Numbered from the stretch's first letter, positions 1-14,205 are shown. The stretch: DNA of 64,000 nt from Plectrocnemia conspersa (GCA_009617715.1 VTFK01000190.1:124001-188000), one strand, 5' to 3'. The notes: generated by a model not told the origin, from the letters alone. Made by a program: numbers and translations.

Positions 1-710
1 TGTCGTAAATTGTGACTTCATAAAAATATTACTCACTGAAATATAAATTTATGAGTTTATTGATCAAACAGGATATATTATATTAGTTCAATAATATTGA
101 GAAGTGATCTTCAAGATTTTCCAATATTTGCTTCTGACGTTCGATATATCTCTTAGCACTTTAAAATATGACGTTTATAAATGTTTTATTTTTCTTCTTT
201 CTGAATTATTTAGGTAAATATAGAAAAAATGTCTCTCTCGAACTAATCACAGGTTTATTTAAGTTAAATATTTTTTAAATCTTAACATTGCACAGATTTT
301 AAATGCAATTCATATGTACATATTACTAACAAACGTGCAAGTAGCACGTACACGTTGATACTTCTATGCTAACGAATAACGAAACTTCATTATATAAAAG
401 TAGAAATATTTATTTGTCAAACTCGAAAAACCACCTCTGCACTTGAATTGTCGAAAGTTCGACGTTTGCATAATCTTTTCAACATGTTTTAAACTATAAT
501 TGAATTGATGAAGATGGAACAAAACCGGCTTTTCAATTAATGTATGTAAAGCCAAAATTCAGAACATTGCTTAAGATAAAAATACTCAAATTAAGCAATG
601 TTGATATATTATATGTATGAACATTATTGATTCTGAAGTCTAAGCTTTTTCATATGTGCAACAAATTAAATGGTCAAAATTTAAATCAACTTTGGATAAA
701 AAATAAATCT
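1..710. other. AT-rich, no gene seen
   Basis: No splice-bounded coding segment and no long open frame. The only ORF (364-555, minus) is 63 codons with no recognisable motif. No clear repeat boundary was seen. Confidence 0.5.
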
Positions 711-1388
711 CGGTTAGAATTTTATTAACAGACTATTTTGGGTCAGAATAAATATCAAATGGTCAGTATTAAAATATAAGGTGATCAGAATTGTTATAAT
801 TACATAATTTCATAAGGTCAGATTAAATGTCAAATGGTTGGAATAAAAATAGCATACGGTCAGAATAAAAATATAGGATGATCAGAATTAAAATATACTA
901 AAAAATATTGTAATATTTATAAATAAATTATTTATTTGTAATTATATATTTTATAAAATATCTCGCTCGCACCAAAACTGCTAGACAGGTTAGGTTAGAC
1001 TGGTCAGAACGTTGAACGCCCCATGAATAACTCTCAATAAAGGTATTCAGAGCGACGAACGAAGCGGGAATAACGACAGAGCGGCATCGGACGAGCCCAA
1101 TCAAACAATCTGTAACACCTTGAAGATTATAATGATAATGAACTACCGACATGCGAATGGCAGATCGACCAGTTGTACTAATCTTCAGCATTACATCAAT
1201 AAAAACAGTATACGATATCACTATTGCCAACTGAAAAAAATGATGCTGATCATCTGAAAAAATATTTTTTACCGTTTAGTATAATTTCCGAGCAATTTAT
1301 ATAAATTCTGATCATCTAATATTTATTCTGGCTATATATTCTGACATTTTAATATAAATTCTGATAACAACCGTATTAAAATTCTAAC
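711..1388. mobile_element. Foldback / MITE-like element with long imperfect inverted arms
   Basis: The left arm (about 711-880) has repeated GGTCAGAAT and GATCAGAAT units. The right arm (about 1300-1388) carries the same units on the opposite strand, ending ATTCTAAC, which mirrors GTTAGAAT near 713. The centre (956-1180) is GC-richer and unique in this window. The structure is a foldback element; no transposase is visible, and a 100-codon open frame across the centre (minus strand) has no recognised domain. Confidence 0.5.
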
Positions 1389-1516
1389 ACGAAAAATACC
1401 GAGAAGCGAGAAAAAAGTCCTGGGAATTTCCAAGAATGATTTATTTGCTTGTCAGTACATGTATTATACATAATATGTTTGTTGTGTGAAAAAGCATACA
1501 TATTAATTTATGAACC

Positions 1517-1783
1517 CAGGGTTTCCCAAACTTTTTAAGCGACGGAACACTTGGCAAATCCGAAAATTTTGCCGGAACACTTAGCTTATTTTGCTGTACC
1601 CAACTTCTAGGTACTAAAAACTTCGCCTTCTCTTGACGTCATAAATCTCGATTAAGTTTAACCGTCACTCGCCTTTCATTATGAAGTAGAATATGTTCAA
1701 TTTTTTTAATTTACTACAAATTTTTGTGAAATATCTATTTAGGCTCCGCGGAACACCAGTGTTCCGCGGAACATAGTTTGGGC
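1517..1783. mobile_element. Non-autonomous hAT-type element
   Basis: It starts CAGGGTTTCCCAAACTTTTT, a classic hAT terminus, and near the other end has an internal perfect palindrome GGAACACCAGTGTTCC followed by AGTTTGGG, the reverse of the left end, truncated before the final bases. A 12-nt direct repeat ATATTAATTTAT flanks it (1500-1511 and 1784-1795). No coding capacity. Confidence 0.6.
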
Positions 1784-1795
1784 ATATTAATTTAT

Positions 1796-4700
1796 TATTT
1801 CTATAATATGAAACGCAATTTCAATTATATGAAATATACAAAACAGTAATTGTAAAATTATATTGTATAAATAAGAATACATATTTTAGTTAAGCGAAAT
1901 AAGTTTTTAGAAAGACCAAAGCATTTAGGGAATAATCAGATTTTTTTAGTGAATATATCTGTTGTTCAGAATACTCTTTCGTTTTCCGTTGATGTTGGTT
2001 TTATTTTGAGCAAAAATGTATACAAAATATTTAGATTTTGAGCCCGTTCTCCGGTTGGTTGAAAAGCAAAATCTTTCTCATTTCGTCGACTAAATTTGAT
2101 ATTTTTTATCAGATAAATATTATACTTGCTTATTAGTTTAATTATTTTTTTCAATTATCAACGTCATATTAATAAAATCGTCATTAGTATGCTCTTTATT
2201 AATTATTTCAATATCTGATTCCGTACTATCTAAATTAGATAAAAAATACGTTCTAATAATTTTTTCCCGTTATTCAAATATATTTATACATATTTTTTGG
2301 GGCAACTTCAAAATAGTTATTTTGTAAAAAAATGTATTAAACCAATTAGTTGCTTATTTATTATTTTTTTATTTATTTACTCCAGCACTGCGAATATTTT
2401 TAACATTTTTTAGTCTCAAGTCTCGGGACACGAGACGGGAACAAAAGTTAGGAATTCCCAGGTTTTAATAATCGCAATGATCTAATGTTTTAATGCACAT
2501 TTTAATCTCATTTATTTACATATTAAATCGTGGATACAAAATATTCTGTGTATAAAATAAAAAGTTATTCATCGTGGCATCGCGTGGGAGTTGAAAAAAT
2601 CTTATTATAAGACAAAGCCTTGCATTTACTGATTGGCATTATACATATAGTATGGCTATGTACCAATGTCAAATGATTGCTGTCAACTGTCAGTTTTTTT
2701 CTATTAAACTTCTGCGCTAGGACAAACTAATAAAGTTATAAACAATGAACACGATGATGTTTTAATTTATATTCGGTTACAGACGTTATTTTTCAACCGA
2801 ATCTTCGTTTGATCTCTATCTATCATATGATAACTATTTTTATAAATTTATTAAAATAGTAAAAAAATTATTATTATTATGTTTGATACACATTTAATTT
2901 TAACAAATAATATACGTTAAAATTGGTACCGAGCAAGTCTAAAATATTGACAGCGCAAAAAATTTCACTAATTTCTCCTGCAAACATCTCGACGTTAATT
3001 TGTTTAAACGTTTCGAAAGGCTTGTTTTGCAAAACACTCCTACTGCTTATCGATATGAATCAGAAGAATTTCACACTACACACCGTCACTCAACTCTTAA
3101 CACCGTTTGTGTGTCAATCGTGAAAAACATTTATATTGAGAACCAAAATATTTTCAACAGACACCTGTGCCTGTTATGCGCACATTATGTAATTATTAGT
3201 ATTAATAAGTTCAGATTTATGTGTCCATTATGTGCTTTCATAGGTGTAAATTATCGAATCGGACTAATAAATCGCCATTAGATCGAAAATAGGCACAAGG
3301 TCGTAATTTGTGATACAATTGTCGACGTTGTTTCTCTCAATGATACCACCTTGCGTTCTTAGGAAATTGACCACATACATGTAACTATAAAATGCCTTTC
3401 CTGCTATTGATTCAGCGATAAATCACTCAAACGGAGCGTGGTCTATGTGTTATGGTTATAAATGGTATAATGGGAGATCTTGTTAATCTGTATCACATAC
3501 CAATAAATAAATGGAACGAATTTAGTGTGTGAATATTTTATTAAATTGCCAAGGATAGTGATATAGTGACATTTTTATAGCTTTTCAAGATTTCCCGTTT
3601 CTTTAGTTCAATGACTTAGTCATGTAAAAGCGATTGAAAAAAAAGCAACGGTGTCGCCATTTTTGTATTTTCCACCCACAACTATTCCGGAGAATGTTTG
3701 CGAGTGATTTTCACAACCTGTTAAGTGACCACCGCGGTGAACAAGCTGTCCTTGGTCTTATTGAAAAAATGCATTCGAAAGAAGAACGGTTTGCGAAACT
3801 TATCAACGAAACCGTCGTTCCGTGGCCGTTTTCCATCCACAAAAAATATATTTATAACAAAGTCAAAGACGACTTTGACCACAGGCGCGACAGCGAAACG
3901 CATCCAATACAAAAACCCTCAATAAATTAATAATAGTATAATGAGTCGTAAACCAAGGTGACCAACTGTCCTCGATTTCCGGAGACAGTGTCAAAGCGGT
4001 ACGCGTGTCCGAGATTATATATTTCACATAAGTCGATCAAATTATGAATATAATGAGGCGTTAAAGATAATTTTATCTTACTATTAAGCCCCGCTATTCT
4101 GTAAATGAACTTGAATGTTTAATAATAAATCTATGAGACAGGAATTTATTCTTAAATATACGGAATAGTCGGAAAATAAATATAGAAAACTAGTAAAAGT
4201 GGAAAATATTTTGTTTACTACATAGAAGATTCGTTATGAAACTGTTTTTGAAATTCATCGTATTTATAAGAAATAAATTACTCTAGAGGTATTTGCTGCA
4301 TTTTGCAGACATCCTTGAACATTTTGAGATAAAAACGGAAATCGTATGTTTCCGGAAAACATAAGAAAAAATGGTCACTTTATCGTAAACGCAGTGACCG
4401 CTTTGCGGTGTCGAAAGTGTCGCAACTTCTCGTACAAATATAACTATGTGTGTTATTTATTTATGTACGTGTGTTATATCACAACTGCATATTTGCAACT
4501 GGCACGAGCGTTAATCAAACCGCCACGGGAAGGAAAGGGTTAATGGATGCATGCGTGCAGTTTTTAAACTTGTGAGGTTATTCGATGTATTCTGGTTGAA
4601 TTAACTAACCTTTTGCTGTATTGTTGAAACGCCAATATGTGAACTTGTCGTTGGATATATACTGTTGAAATATTAGTATTATTTTATAATTAATAATGTT

Positions 4701-5920
4701 GATATACATTTTGAAACGATTTGACTATTAGTAGCTACATAATTATTATTTTAGATTAATTTGTCAGCCATTGCTATATTTTGCTTGATCATTAATCGTT
4801 TTTATTATTATAGCTATATATAATGCTTAATTTTTCTATTGCATATATTAAAATTGTAAATGAAAATAAAATAGAAAATTAGAAAGGCGTAGTTATTGAC
4901 CGTTTTTAACGTATAATTAATTAACTCAATAATGTTCTCTGAAATAATATAAGGCGTCTTTTAATTATGCTTATAAGTTCCTCTTTTAAATATTTTAATT
5001 AAGCTTTATCTAAGATCTTATGTTAAAAAAACGCACTTGTACATCTTGCATATTATATATTGTACAATATTGATTGCTACCTAAAAGACCTGGGGGGAAA
5101 AAACACAGTAAAGTATGAGTCACAAAGTTAGCAACGATTGTTGTATTGCACGCATGCGTTTCAGCAGTCGTGACCATATTTGTGTTTTATTAAAATTTTA
5201 ACGTACCTATAGCAATACTCACGTTTCCTTCGTAGATACCTAATGCATGTTGTTGTGGGTTTAAAAAAAGGCATGACGCACGTCGAAGGTTCGTCACGAC
5301 CTACCTCGGAGGATCTTTCAAGGCTTTGCGCATTTTGTGTGCACACGAAGTGCATATCAAGCTTTGACAAAGACATTGAGACGAGTTTGATGAATAACTC
5401 CATAGATAAAATTGATCATTTGTCGTAGAAATCGTAAATCCTTGTAGATCATTAGTGACGCGTGAATGACTCAAATTTCCATCATTTGCCCTTCAGGCGT
5501 TTCGTAATGAATCACGATTTAATATTTTATTTATCAATTAATATAGATAATTTATAAAACCCTAATTGGTTTTATAATGCCATTTAAGTATTGTTGTTGA
5601 ACCTTCAAAATGCTATTTAAGGTTCCTTAACCTTAATGTTTCATTGTAAGTTAGCTATTAAATTAATGCTTCACTATTTATATTGATAATGTAAACAATT
5701 ATAAACGGATAATTATCCTATAATCACTGATTCTCAACATTTTTGCCTGAAAAAATCTCAATAAACCTAATACAATTAGCACAAGTTTGTCATAAATTAA
5801 AGCCTAGCTTAATTCATTAAGGGTATTATTAGGTTTCAAAAATAACAGAATTTTTTACCCTGTTGGCAACTGCGTAAAAAAATGTGCTGTAACTGAACCG
5901 TGAAATTGAGCTTTGATAAC
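1796..5920. other. AT-rich intergenic, no gene seen
   Basis: I see only short open frames without family motifs. The longest, a 98-codon plus-strand frame at 3634-3930 (GEQAVLGLIEKMHSKEERF), is overlapped by antisense frames and has no recognisable domain or splice context. No RNA gene found. Confidence 0.5.
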
Positions 5921-5924
5921 CATG

Positions 5925-5990
5925 GTTCAGTAGTTGCATAATTAGCGAGATTGGGGTAAAGCCCGACCTCCTACCTAAGAGGTCGCGGGT
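5925..5990. repeat. Short dispersed repeat, copy 1 (possible SINE fragment)
   Basis: It shares the order TTCAG...TTAGCG-GATT-GGG...CGAC-TCCTACCT--GAGGTC with 8711-8775. The second copy contains GGTTCGACTTCC, close to an RNA polymerase III B box, which suggests a tRNA-derived SINE. The evidence is two diverged copies only. Confidence 0.35.
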
Positions 5991-8710
5991 GACAGACGCG
6001 GTCAGGTAAACCCATGCAAAACTATTAATGATCATCACTAATCAATTTAACCCTTTGATGCCATGGATGGCATTTATATGCATTTGGCACCTAAAAATGG
6101 CATGAATCTTTGAGCTTTGTAATATGTTTATTTTATATAATTTAAAGCTGAAAATCACTTTAATTTATTAAATCATAATAATAAAAAAAATATGGCACAA
6201 ATAGCTGTCTATCACATATTAGCATAATGCGAAAAAGGAAATGGAGGATAGTAGGGTAGAAGTAGTGGTTAGTCGCGCTCCGTGTACTTATATAGAGAAC
6301 GAAAAGACGCGTCTGAAAACATGATTAATAAAATTGAATTAATTATATTAACTAGAAATATAAACACTAAAAAAACAAAAAAAAGTTCTCTTATAACCAT
6401 TTTATCAACTCAAAAAGAGGGGTAAATATAGTACCACTTCTCATAATTATATGATAACTCTCAATTGCCATTATGAACAATCAAACATTCGTGAACTTAA
6501 TGTGATGTTCATTGTTTAATAAAAAATGGATGTCCATCAGTTGTACAGATGAACTCGTTCAAAAAAAATCTGAAAATGAGAGTAATTGCGAGTTATATGA
6601 AATTTGAATCAATTTAAAACTTGTTTTCATGTTCACCTAATACACTGAGCTTCAAAATGACCGAACTTCAATATATCGGCTTTTGCTCATTTAGCGAGAC
6701 ATCATTGAAAAAAGAATTGAACACATTAGTGTATTTTCTTTAAGGAAAAATAGCAATTTTTCGGAACATGTATTTATTTTATTATATAATACATCGATAT
6801 TTTGATAGTTGAACTAAAAGCCTCGACACCTAAATGGTTAAAAGCAAATTAAGAAGTGCCCTAAAGGTTAATCTTAACTTTCCAAACCTACCTTAATTTT
6901 TATAGATTTTTAAAAAATTGTCCTGTTTTTTATATTCACGCATTTTTTTTAATCTATAACTATTAAAATAAAATATGTATCATAATCCACCTTTATTAAA
7001 TTTAATTAAAAATAATATTTGAGTATTTTGTGAAAGTAAAGGTATAAATATGCTATCTAAGGAAGAGACAAGCGTTTACATACATCCAATTATTTTATTT
7101 TTGTTAAAAAAATTGATTAAAAATCATTTTGTAAAAAACTGGGACTAGTAATAAAATATGCAGAAACTAAAATAATTTTTAATCAATCAAATTTGTTCTT
7201 AGTTTTTTACATCATCAATAGATTTCTTTTGAATATTTCATCTTCTCTTTTTCGTCTTAATCTGACGCATATAAAATAATATGAATTAAATAAACTATTC
7301 TTTGTAGCAAAAAATGCGAAATTAGTATATGGGAACATTACTAATAATGATCTTAAAAGGTCAAACAATCATATTGCATATCTAATTAATAATCTGTAAT
7401 TGATTTTGGATAAATTATATTTTATATTTAATTATAGTTTTGACCTTACTATAAAACTTAATCGTCGGGTTTAAAAACTCCATTAGCTTCAAACTCAAAC
7501 CTCTGTCGCTTCATCAAGGATATATTTTTTAATTATGAATTCAACAAATTATTTCTTAGTTTATGATGTGAATCCAAACTTTGTTTATTTAATGTACACG
7601 TTTACGAGTCATGTTCTTAGGAACCGTGACATTTTGTTTTTATTGTCTTGATCATATTTTTTTTATAAATAATTATGAATTATAATGTCGATTTCACATA
7701 AACTGTTTTTTCTACCAATATAAAAGAAAAGCTTTTTTTTGCGAGATAAAATAGCTAAATTGAATAGTGTTTGTATAATTTATGTAATACATCGTGCTTA
7801 AAATTAAAATTCAATATCAATTTATACTCCTACTCAGAATTATCATATTTTTTTAACGTGTTTTATTAGATAATTAGCATATATACTTAAAAAAGGATTT
7901 TATTTTTTTGGCCTTTGTAATATACATAATATGTATACATAGTTTAGTAAAAATAATTAATTTGAAATACAATTATATTAGATTATTATTATTATTAGCT
8001 CAAACTATAAATTAATTCGCTTTATTGCTTAAGATTCTAGTATTCTGGTGATACATAAATGATTACTAAGATATTAATTAATACCTTTACTAATATTGAG
8101 TGCGTGATATTTCTATAATATAACATAGCATGTTAAAATATGAAGGAGAAGAAATTTGTCTTCATCCATTGCGTATGGTAATTGAACACGTCAATTACCA
8201 TAATGTGGAGGCTGTGTTTTCCATTCACGGCGGCCGCCATTTTGAGAATTCGTATAATGATAGTTGCATCACGTCGGAACAAACTCGACTGTTATCATTA
8301 TTTATATTTATAAATACGACTAAAATATTAAATACAACATCACAGAGATTGGATTTATAGGATATGAAATCTTTCATAAGCTCGACTAAATAATACATTT
8401 GATTAACTAGTACAATATACCAGTGTTATATATGATGACTAATACCTGAATCCCATACGGACTCTAGAGTTTTTCGTTTTATCGTATGTCTGGTAGATCG
8501 GAATTAGTGATTATTATCTGTTGATTTTTTTCAACCAGTAAAATTCTATATAAAAAATTGAATTTCGACGTCAAAATTTCAATATTGGAATATTAGGACT
8601 GATCCCGGAAGTAGAATTTTTTGAATATGTATAACGAATACTTAATGACATTTATAAAACAGCATACCTTGGGCGGCCAACCGTCGTTTAGCATATGCAT
8701 ATAATATATG
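5991..8710. other. AT-rich intergenic, no gene seen
   Basis: Very AT-rich, with no coding segment supported. A 76-codon frame at 8130-8360 overlaps a small inverted repeat (GGTAATTGAACACGTCAATTACC, 8177-8199) and has no recognisable domain. Confidence 0.5.
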
Positions 8711-8775
8711 TTCAGAATTTTAGGTAAATTAGCGGGATTTGGGCTAGGTTCGACTTCCTACCTGGGAAGTCACAT
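8711..8775. repeat. Short dispersed repeat, copy 2 (possible SINE fragment)
   Basis: Diverged copy of 5925-5990 with GGTTCGACTTCC at 8748-8759, resembling a B box. Confidence 0.35.
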
Positions 8776-9069
8776 TTTCGGTTTTTAAAATTAGTTATAA
8801 TTACGTAGATACTCACACTTTTGACCTTGGTTTTATTGTTCTTGGAGCTATTTATTACCTATAAGCATCCGGTGACCCCGCACGTGACAAGTTCAGGTGT
8901 ATTGAATATTTAAATTTTGTGTTTATTATGTTTACTCATCCCGGGAATCATAGGTATCGTAAATCATAGGTAAATATTGAGTCCAAGATTGGATTCACTG
9001 GTTATGATGTACATACATTTGTAATAAATTATTATTCATAGTTTCTAATGTAGTTTTGCAGTTCCTATA

Positions 9070-9125
9070 CCTTGGTCTCTTGGTGTAGTGGACAAACCAT
9101 GGAGCATCTGATTCGATTCTTAACG
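9070..9125 (+). repeat. tRNA-like fragment
   Basis: CTTGGTGTAGTGGACAA resembles a Pol III A box, and about 25 nt later GATTCGATTCT resembles a B box. No cloverleaf can be closed, so this is at most a decayed tRNA-derived sequence. Confidence 0.25.
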
Positions 9126-9668
9126 AAATATTTTGTTGTGACTGAAGTTTTATTGGGTATTTACGAGTATTATTTATGTATCCCTAAACCGGGAAAGCAT
9201 ACGAAATTGCAGGTATTATTATAGATTTGAAGATAAGTAATTAGTTTTTGATATTTAATTTACTTTTGCGGCAAAAGAGAGGGTATAGTTTTGTTCTAAT
9301 TGTTTTAGTTTTTAGAATTAGTTTATCTATATGAGATCTAAGGTGAAACCTAGCTACTTTTCCAGTTAAGAAACTTGTTATATAATTTATTTTTTCACTA
9401 ATTTATCGACAGTGAAGGCTTTATTTAATTTACGAGAATACATTATCGTATCGGATTTGCAATGATTAGCCATTTATCAAACCATTTATCAATGATTTTT
9501 ATTCTGTTTTGAAGTCCATTTTTAATTTATTGGATTAACTATTATTGTTAGTGGATTAATTACAAGTATTATTGTTTTATTTGTGAGTTATAAGAGGCAA
9601 TATATTTCCTGTTAATGTTTTAGTTAATACAATTCGTATATCAGAACCCTTGCGGCTAACGTTTTCAT

Positions 9669-9812
9669 CAGGTGCGTACGGTGAGATACATTCCCTTTCG
9701 CTGGCGCGCGTGTTAAGTGAGTGAGTGAACGTTACATGCGTTTCGCACGCTCTTATCTCGTCACTTTGCGCGCGAGCTAGCGAAAAGTAATGTATCTCAC
9801 CGTACGCGCCTG
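9669..9812. mobile_element. 144-bp MITE with hAT-type ends and 8-bp target duplication
   Basis: The ends are CAGGTGCGTACGGTGAGATA and its near-exact reverse complement (TATCTCACCGTACGCGCCTG), with further inverted matches inward. The flanks GTTTTCAT (9661-9668) and GTCTTCAT (9813-9820) are an 8-bp target-site duplication with one mismatch. Eight-base duplications and CAGG termini are typical of hAT elements. The interior is CpG-rich and noncoding. Confidence 0.75.
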
Positions 9813-10034
9813 GTCTTCATATCACAGCTTGGCTCTGTTTTTATGATTAAATATATATATATTTTTTCATCCTTAATATTTCTTCTTATCTTTCATCTAT
9901 TTTTATTTAAAACTATTCAAATTGCCCTATTTTGTTTAATTTATTGTGGTTTTTTATTACTTCTTTCATATTGCACGATAAGTAATTTTTTTTATTTAAC
10001 TTACAAATTAAGAAATAATAAAATTCTTTAATTG

Positions 10035-10250
10035 TTCGATTACTACTTCTTCCATCATCTTTTCCATACAAGGCAATATGTTAATTGGTCTTATTTTCTC
10101 ATTCTTTTCACTATTTTTATTTTAATTTTCAAATTATCAGGTATTTCTCCCTCGGAGAGTGCTTTATTTACTAAATAATGTAATTTAGTTCCTAGAATTT
10201 CCCACTTTTCTTGTATTATATTTACACCCAATTCAGTAATGTTTATATAA
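10035..10250 (-). pseudogene. Non-LTR retrotransposon reverse-transcriptase remnant
   Basis: On the minus strand one frame reads NKALSEGEIPDNLKIKI. After a frameshift a second reads NEKIRPINILPCMEKMMEEV. These match the conserved start of LINE reverse transcriptases (alternating Pro and Lys, then RPI-LLPC--K--E). Only about 70 codons survive, without the YADD active site. A relic with no function. Confidence 0.6.
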
Positions 10251-13200
10251 ATATACATTTTACGAATCAAATATTACAGTTTTTTAACAATCATTACGCG
10301 TTACAATATTTTTATTAAATGGCATGATTACATAAATATAATATTATGCTTTAATTATATTATATTTTTGTATTTTGAACGTAAATTATTGTATAATAAA
10401 CAAACCCTAATATTATATATTATTAAAAATGCATATATCAATGGCTCAGAGTGTAATTGCTAACTCATTATTTGACAACTTTACAGGAAAAACAAACCAC
10501 TATTAATTTCCTTGATATGAAATCTTGGTGTATAATTGAAGATTTTGAAAATAGTATTTTTTTGAACATGTTAAGTAATTTTCACCTAAAAGTGGAGTTA
10601 GTAAATTTACACTTTAAGACATCTTTGATTAGCACTCGTATGTAATATTACATTAAACAAAATTTAAACTACGCGGTATCTTTCTAGACTTCTTAGGTTT
10701 AAATAATATAACTGTGTTATACCTTTGTTTTCTTAACTAGAGAGGTGTAAATTATTGAAAATATTTTAGCATATAATAAGTATTAAAATAAATTGGCATG
10801 AAAGTTAAAAAATATCAAGGTTGTTTATTTTGCTCTTTAGTTTATATTTAAAAAAACGTTTACCTCTCGACTGATGATCCAATCCATTATAATAAGTTCA
10901 TCATTATTAATTCTAAAAATATGAATTGAATCATATCCAGACTATAATTTAAATTTATTGAAAATTAAATCAAACTGGCAATGAATAATGTCCGTAAATA
11001 ATTGATTTCGTATACAATATTATGATAGGTATATTAAACTGCGTTTTGAGCCACATATGGCGTTCACCATATGGTTAATATATATGATATAACATTTTTT
11101 GCACATGAATTAACTATATAATTGAACCAAATTATTTTCCATCTGAGAACGATATTTGATCTCGCTCTTTGATTAATTTACCCATTCGCTGTGCGTTATT
11201 TGTTTACCGCACAAGATCATTATTTTACCTTTCAAGCCTCGTCAGTCCATCGAGAGAGATCGTAGATCTTCCATTGATGGCGAACGTCGGTCCGAGAGCC
11301 GACCTTGTACTCATGACGAAAGGACACGACCGTGCGTTTTTTCAGATAATATCTTGACGGGTTTGAATAATTATTTCGTCAATGGACCGTTGCGATTGTG
11401 ATAAATCAACGTGTCCGCATACCGCCGGTTGACCGCACCTGTACTACAATAAACAATATTAGAATCACATCTGACCCACTTTTCCCATTCAATCTCAAAC
11501 GTGCAGGTGTTCTTGTTCGGTTAAATATTTTTAGACGAACAGTGTATCCGAACATTCCATTCTAACCCTCTTTAGATCGTGGTGTTTTTTTATTCCGCCA
11601 TTAACGAGTATGTCTAATGCGAATTATCGTATTATAAACGCGCCATTATATTATAGCCCATAGCCAAAATTATTGGCACGTTCGATTTCACAAAATGACC
11701 GTCCGGTTAGAGATAATCGATCTTGTTTATTAAAGAAAGTGAAAACTATACACTTTTTTTTTGTATTATATGGAACATTACGTAATATTATTAATTTAAA
11801 TATTTATTTTGGAAAATTTCTAATCGTGACTCAAATTTTGAACTATTAGCGTTAGCTAATCAAATATCCAGAACTAATCAAATTAACGACTCGAATGTTT
11901 AACATGTAAAACAACATGTCTTCGATGCATGCGTGGGATATGATATATGTTATACATACCAATAAAATAATATTTATTCTCGTGTGAAATTTACGCAGTG
12001 TATGTTAAATAAAAAAGATTACTTATCGTGCAATATGAAAGAAGGAATAAAAAACAACAATAACTTTTTTCTCATTAAAAATTACTTATTCGTTTTCGTA
12101 AAAGTGGAAAGTGAATTGCGCAATTCTGCGACTTTATCTTACAAGATTTTTTCTTAATTTTTCTCATCTTTCATTTTATTATAAAAAAAGAAAAAAACAT
12201 TAATGAGTAATTCAATTGTGATTTTCTCACATAGATATGTAATTAAATGATACATATTGCACTGTAATGATAGTGAAAAAATGAAAAAGTGAAAAAGAAA
12301 ACGAAACTGTTTTGCGTCTCGTTCTCGATTGTTATTATAAGCAAATTGCACCTTTATAAAACGAGTCAAGTGCCGTATATGAACATATGAAATCGCTAGT
12401 TATACTCCATTTTTTTATAATGTGGCATATAATATCATACGAGTTGCTTAATGCCTTAAATCTGTGAGAAAGTATAAACAATTACGCGATGACGTTCCAG
12501 ATGAAATCTTAACGTGTTCCACTTAAATTTGGAAATGTGTTTTGCAAAAAAATTATGATAATTACTGTAAAACAGATTTTAAATATACAAAAAAATATTG
12601 TATAATACTCATTTAAATAAAATTTACATAATGTATGTAATTAAATTCATATCACATTGAACTATTCGTCTTTTAAACACGATTTTAATCTTACTTTAGA
12701 TATTGTTTATCTTGTATTATATGTACAAATTATTAGATAGTTCATATTATATTTACATTACATTAATCTGAATGTTTAAAAGTGAATATATGTATGATTC
12801 CAATATAAATTACAGTAAACTGCTTTTAAACACCTACAGTTAGCTAAATCAATGTGTCATCTAGATACCGTAAAACTTTTTATTACCTCGGTTGGACGTG
12901 AATTATTGACTGCCAAGAAGCAAGTTATGCCAGAAATTACGTTTTAAATTAAAGATTGCGTATATTGTCTAAACTGTTCTTAGTGGATTAGCTTCAACGA
13001 TGCCACTAGTTTTTTGATTAACAATAAATAAATGTTAGCATCATCTGTACAAATATTCTTTAAGCAACACTGTTCTTAAGCTAAACTAGCAGTACCTCAA
13101 TCGTCATTAATATATTGTTATGAGCCTCTATATAATTGAAAATCATAATATCGATCATACCATATTAGGTTTTCTATCGCATAGTATTTATAGCGAAAGT

Positions 13201-13678
13201 AACACTATTATATTTTAAACAATTAACAACCGCTATTTAATTGACTCTTCGTCTACGCGTGCACCTACTAAATCGTGCGATAAAGAGGAGTAACAGTGCA
13301 ATTTAAAATTAATATATTTCTGTGTATAATTCATTAACACTAATCTGAACCGAAATTTATTTAATAATCACATTTTTAATAAGTAATAAATTACTATAAA
13401 ATTCAGAATATAAAATATTTCTTGCATGGGAGTCGAAATCGTTCGAACACAACATTTTTAGTGCAATTATGTAAATCTTAGGACAAGATTAAGTAATAAT
13501 GAAAGTACTATATAAGGATTTCCCTTATATTCCGGGAACTGTGTGAGCTTCACTTATTTTGGGGCTCATTTGTACTTATATACAAAGATCTATAAATCGG
13601 TCAGTCGACAAGTGCATAATCTCATCGTCGACCGATCTCGAGAATCAGCTGATCTTCAGAGTGAGACATATGAGCTGA
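10251..13678. other. AT-rich intergenic, no gene seen
   Basis: Less AT-rich between 11160 and 11660, but no coding segment with splice signals or motifs was found there. The short open frames have no recognisable features. Confidence 0.45.
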
Positions 13679-14205
13679 GGAACGCTCGTTACCGAGCGTT
13701 CCCACTGCAACGGTGCAGACACGATTTTGTTGCTTTTGACGTGAATTTTTGACTTCTGAGAAGTGATAATTGTTTTTGCGCCCTCCTATTGATCAAAATT
13801 CGGGTTGAATATAATTTGACCAATACTCAAAAAGTCATTGGTAATACTGTAAGGGTAGATGTCATATCCGCTTATTTTCTAATCGAGGATCTCCTTTAAT
13901 TTGACAGTTGTCAAATTGAGTTTCATAAAAAATTTAGAGCAGAAAATAATTTCACTAGCACATATCAATTAAATTATATTTTACCTAGTAGAAATATATA
14001 TCTACTGGTGAAAATATATAGTGAAAGTATTATTACTGAAAACACACATTCACATAAGTACTTAAATGTATACATATATTACCTACCGGTGAAAATTTGT
14101 TCCGATATGATTTCACTGAAATGATATATTTAAAAAAATATTTTCTGGATAGGTTCAAGACCGTTTTTTAGATTATCTTTAAAGGATAACCTGAAATTTC
14201 TAATT
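13679..14205. repeat. Dispersed repeat family A, copy 1
   Basis: It contains, in order, ACGCTCGTTACCGAGCGTTC, the GACTTCTGAGAAGTGATAATTG block, CTCCTATTGATCAAAATTC, a CTAGTAGAAATATATATCTA palindromic block and a trailing GATAGGTTC/GATTATCTTT segment. The same blocks recur at 44290-44625 and 49985-50785, and the first part at 29345-29470 and 32838-32960. Probably a non-autonomous DNA transposon family. Confidence 0.55.

Noticed and set aside
985..1000. GGTTAGGTTAG as insect telomeric repeat (TTAGG)
   Set aside because: Only two units; no array, so chance or an old scar.
928..1230. 100-codon minus-strand frame
   Set aside because: Lies inside the foldback element and has no transposase motif.
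3634..3930. 98-codon plus-strand frame as a possible gene
   Set aside because: No domain, signal peptide or splice context, and competing frames of similar length overlap it on both strands.
9070..9125. A functional tRNA gene
   Set aside because: A- and B-box-like segments are present, but the acceptor, anticodon and T stems cannot be paired.
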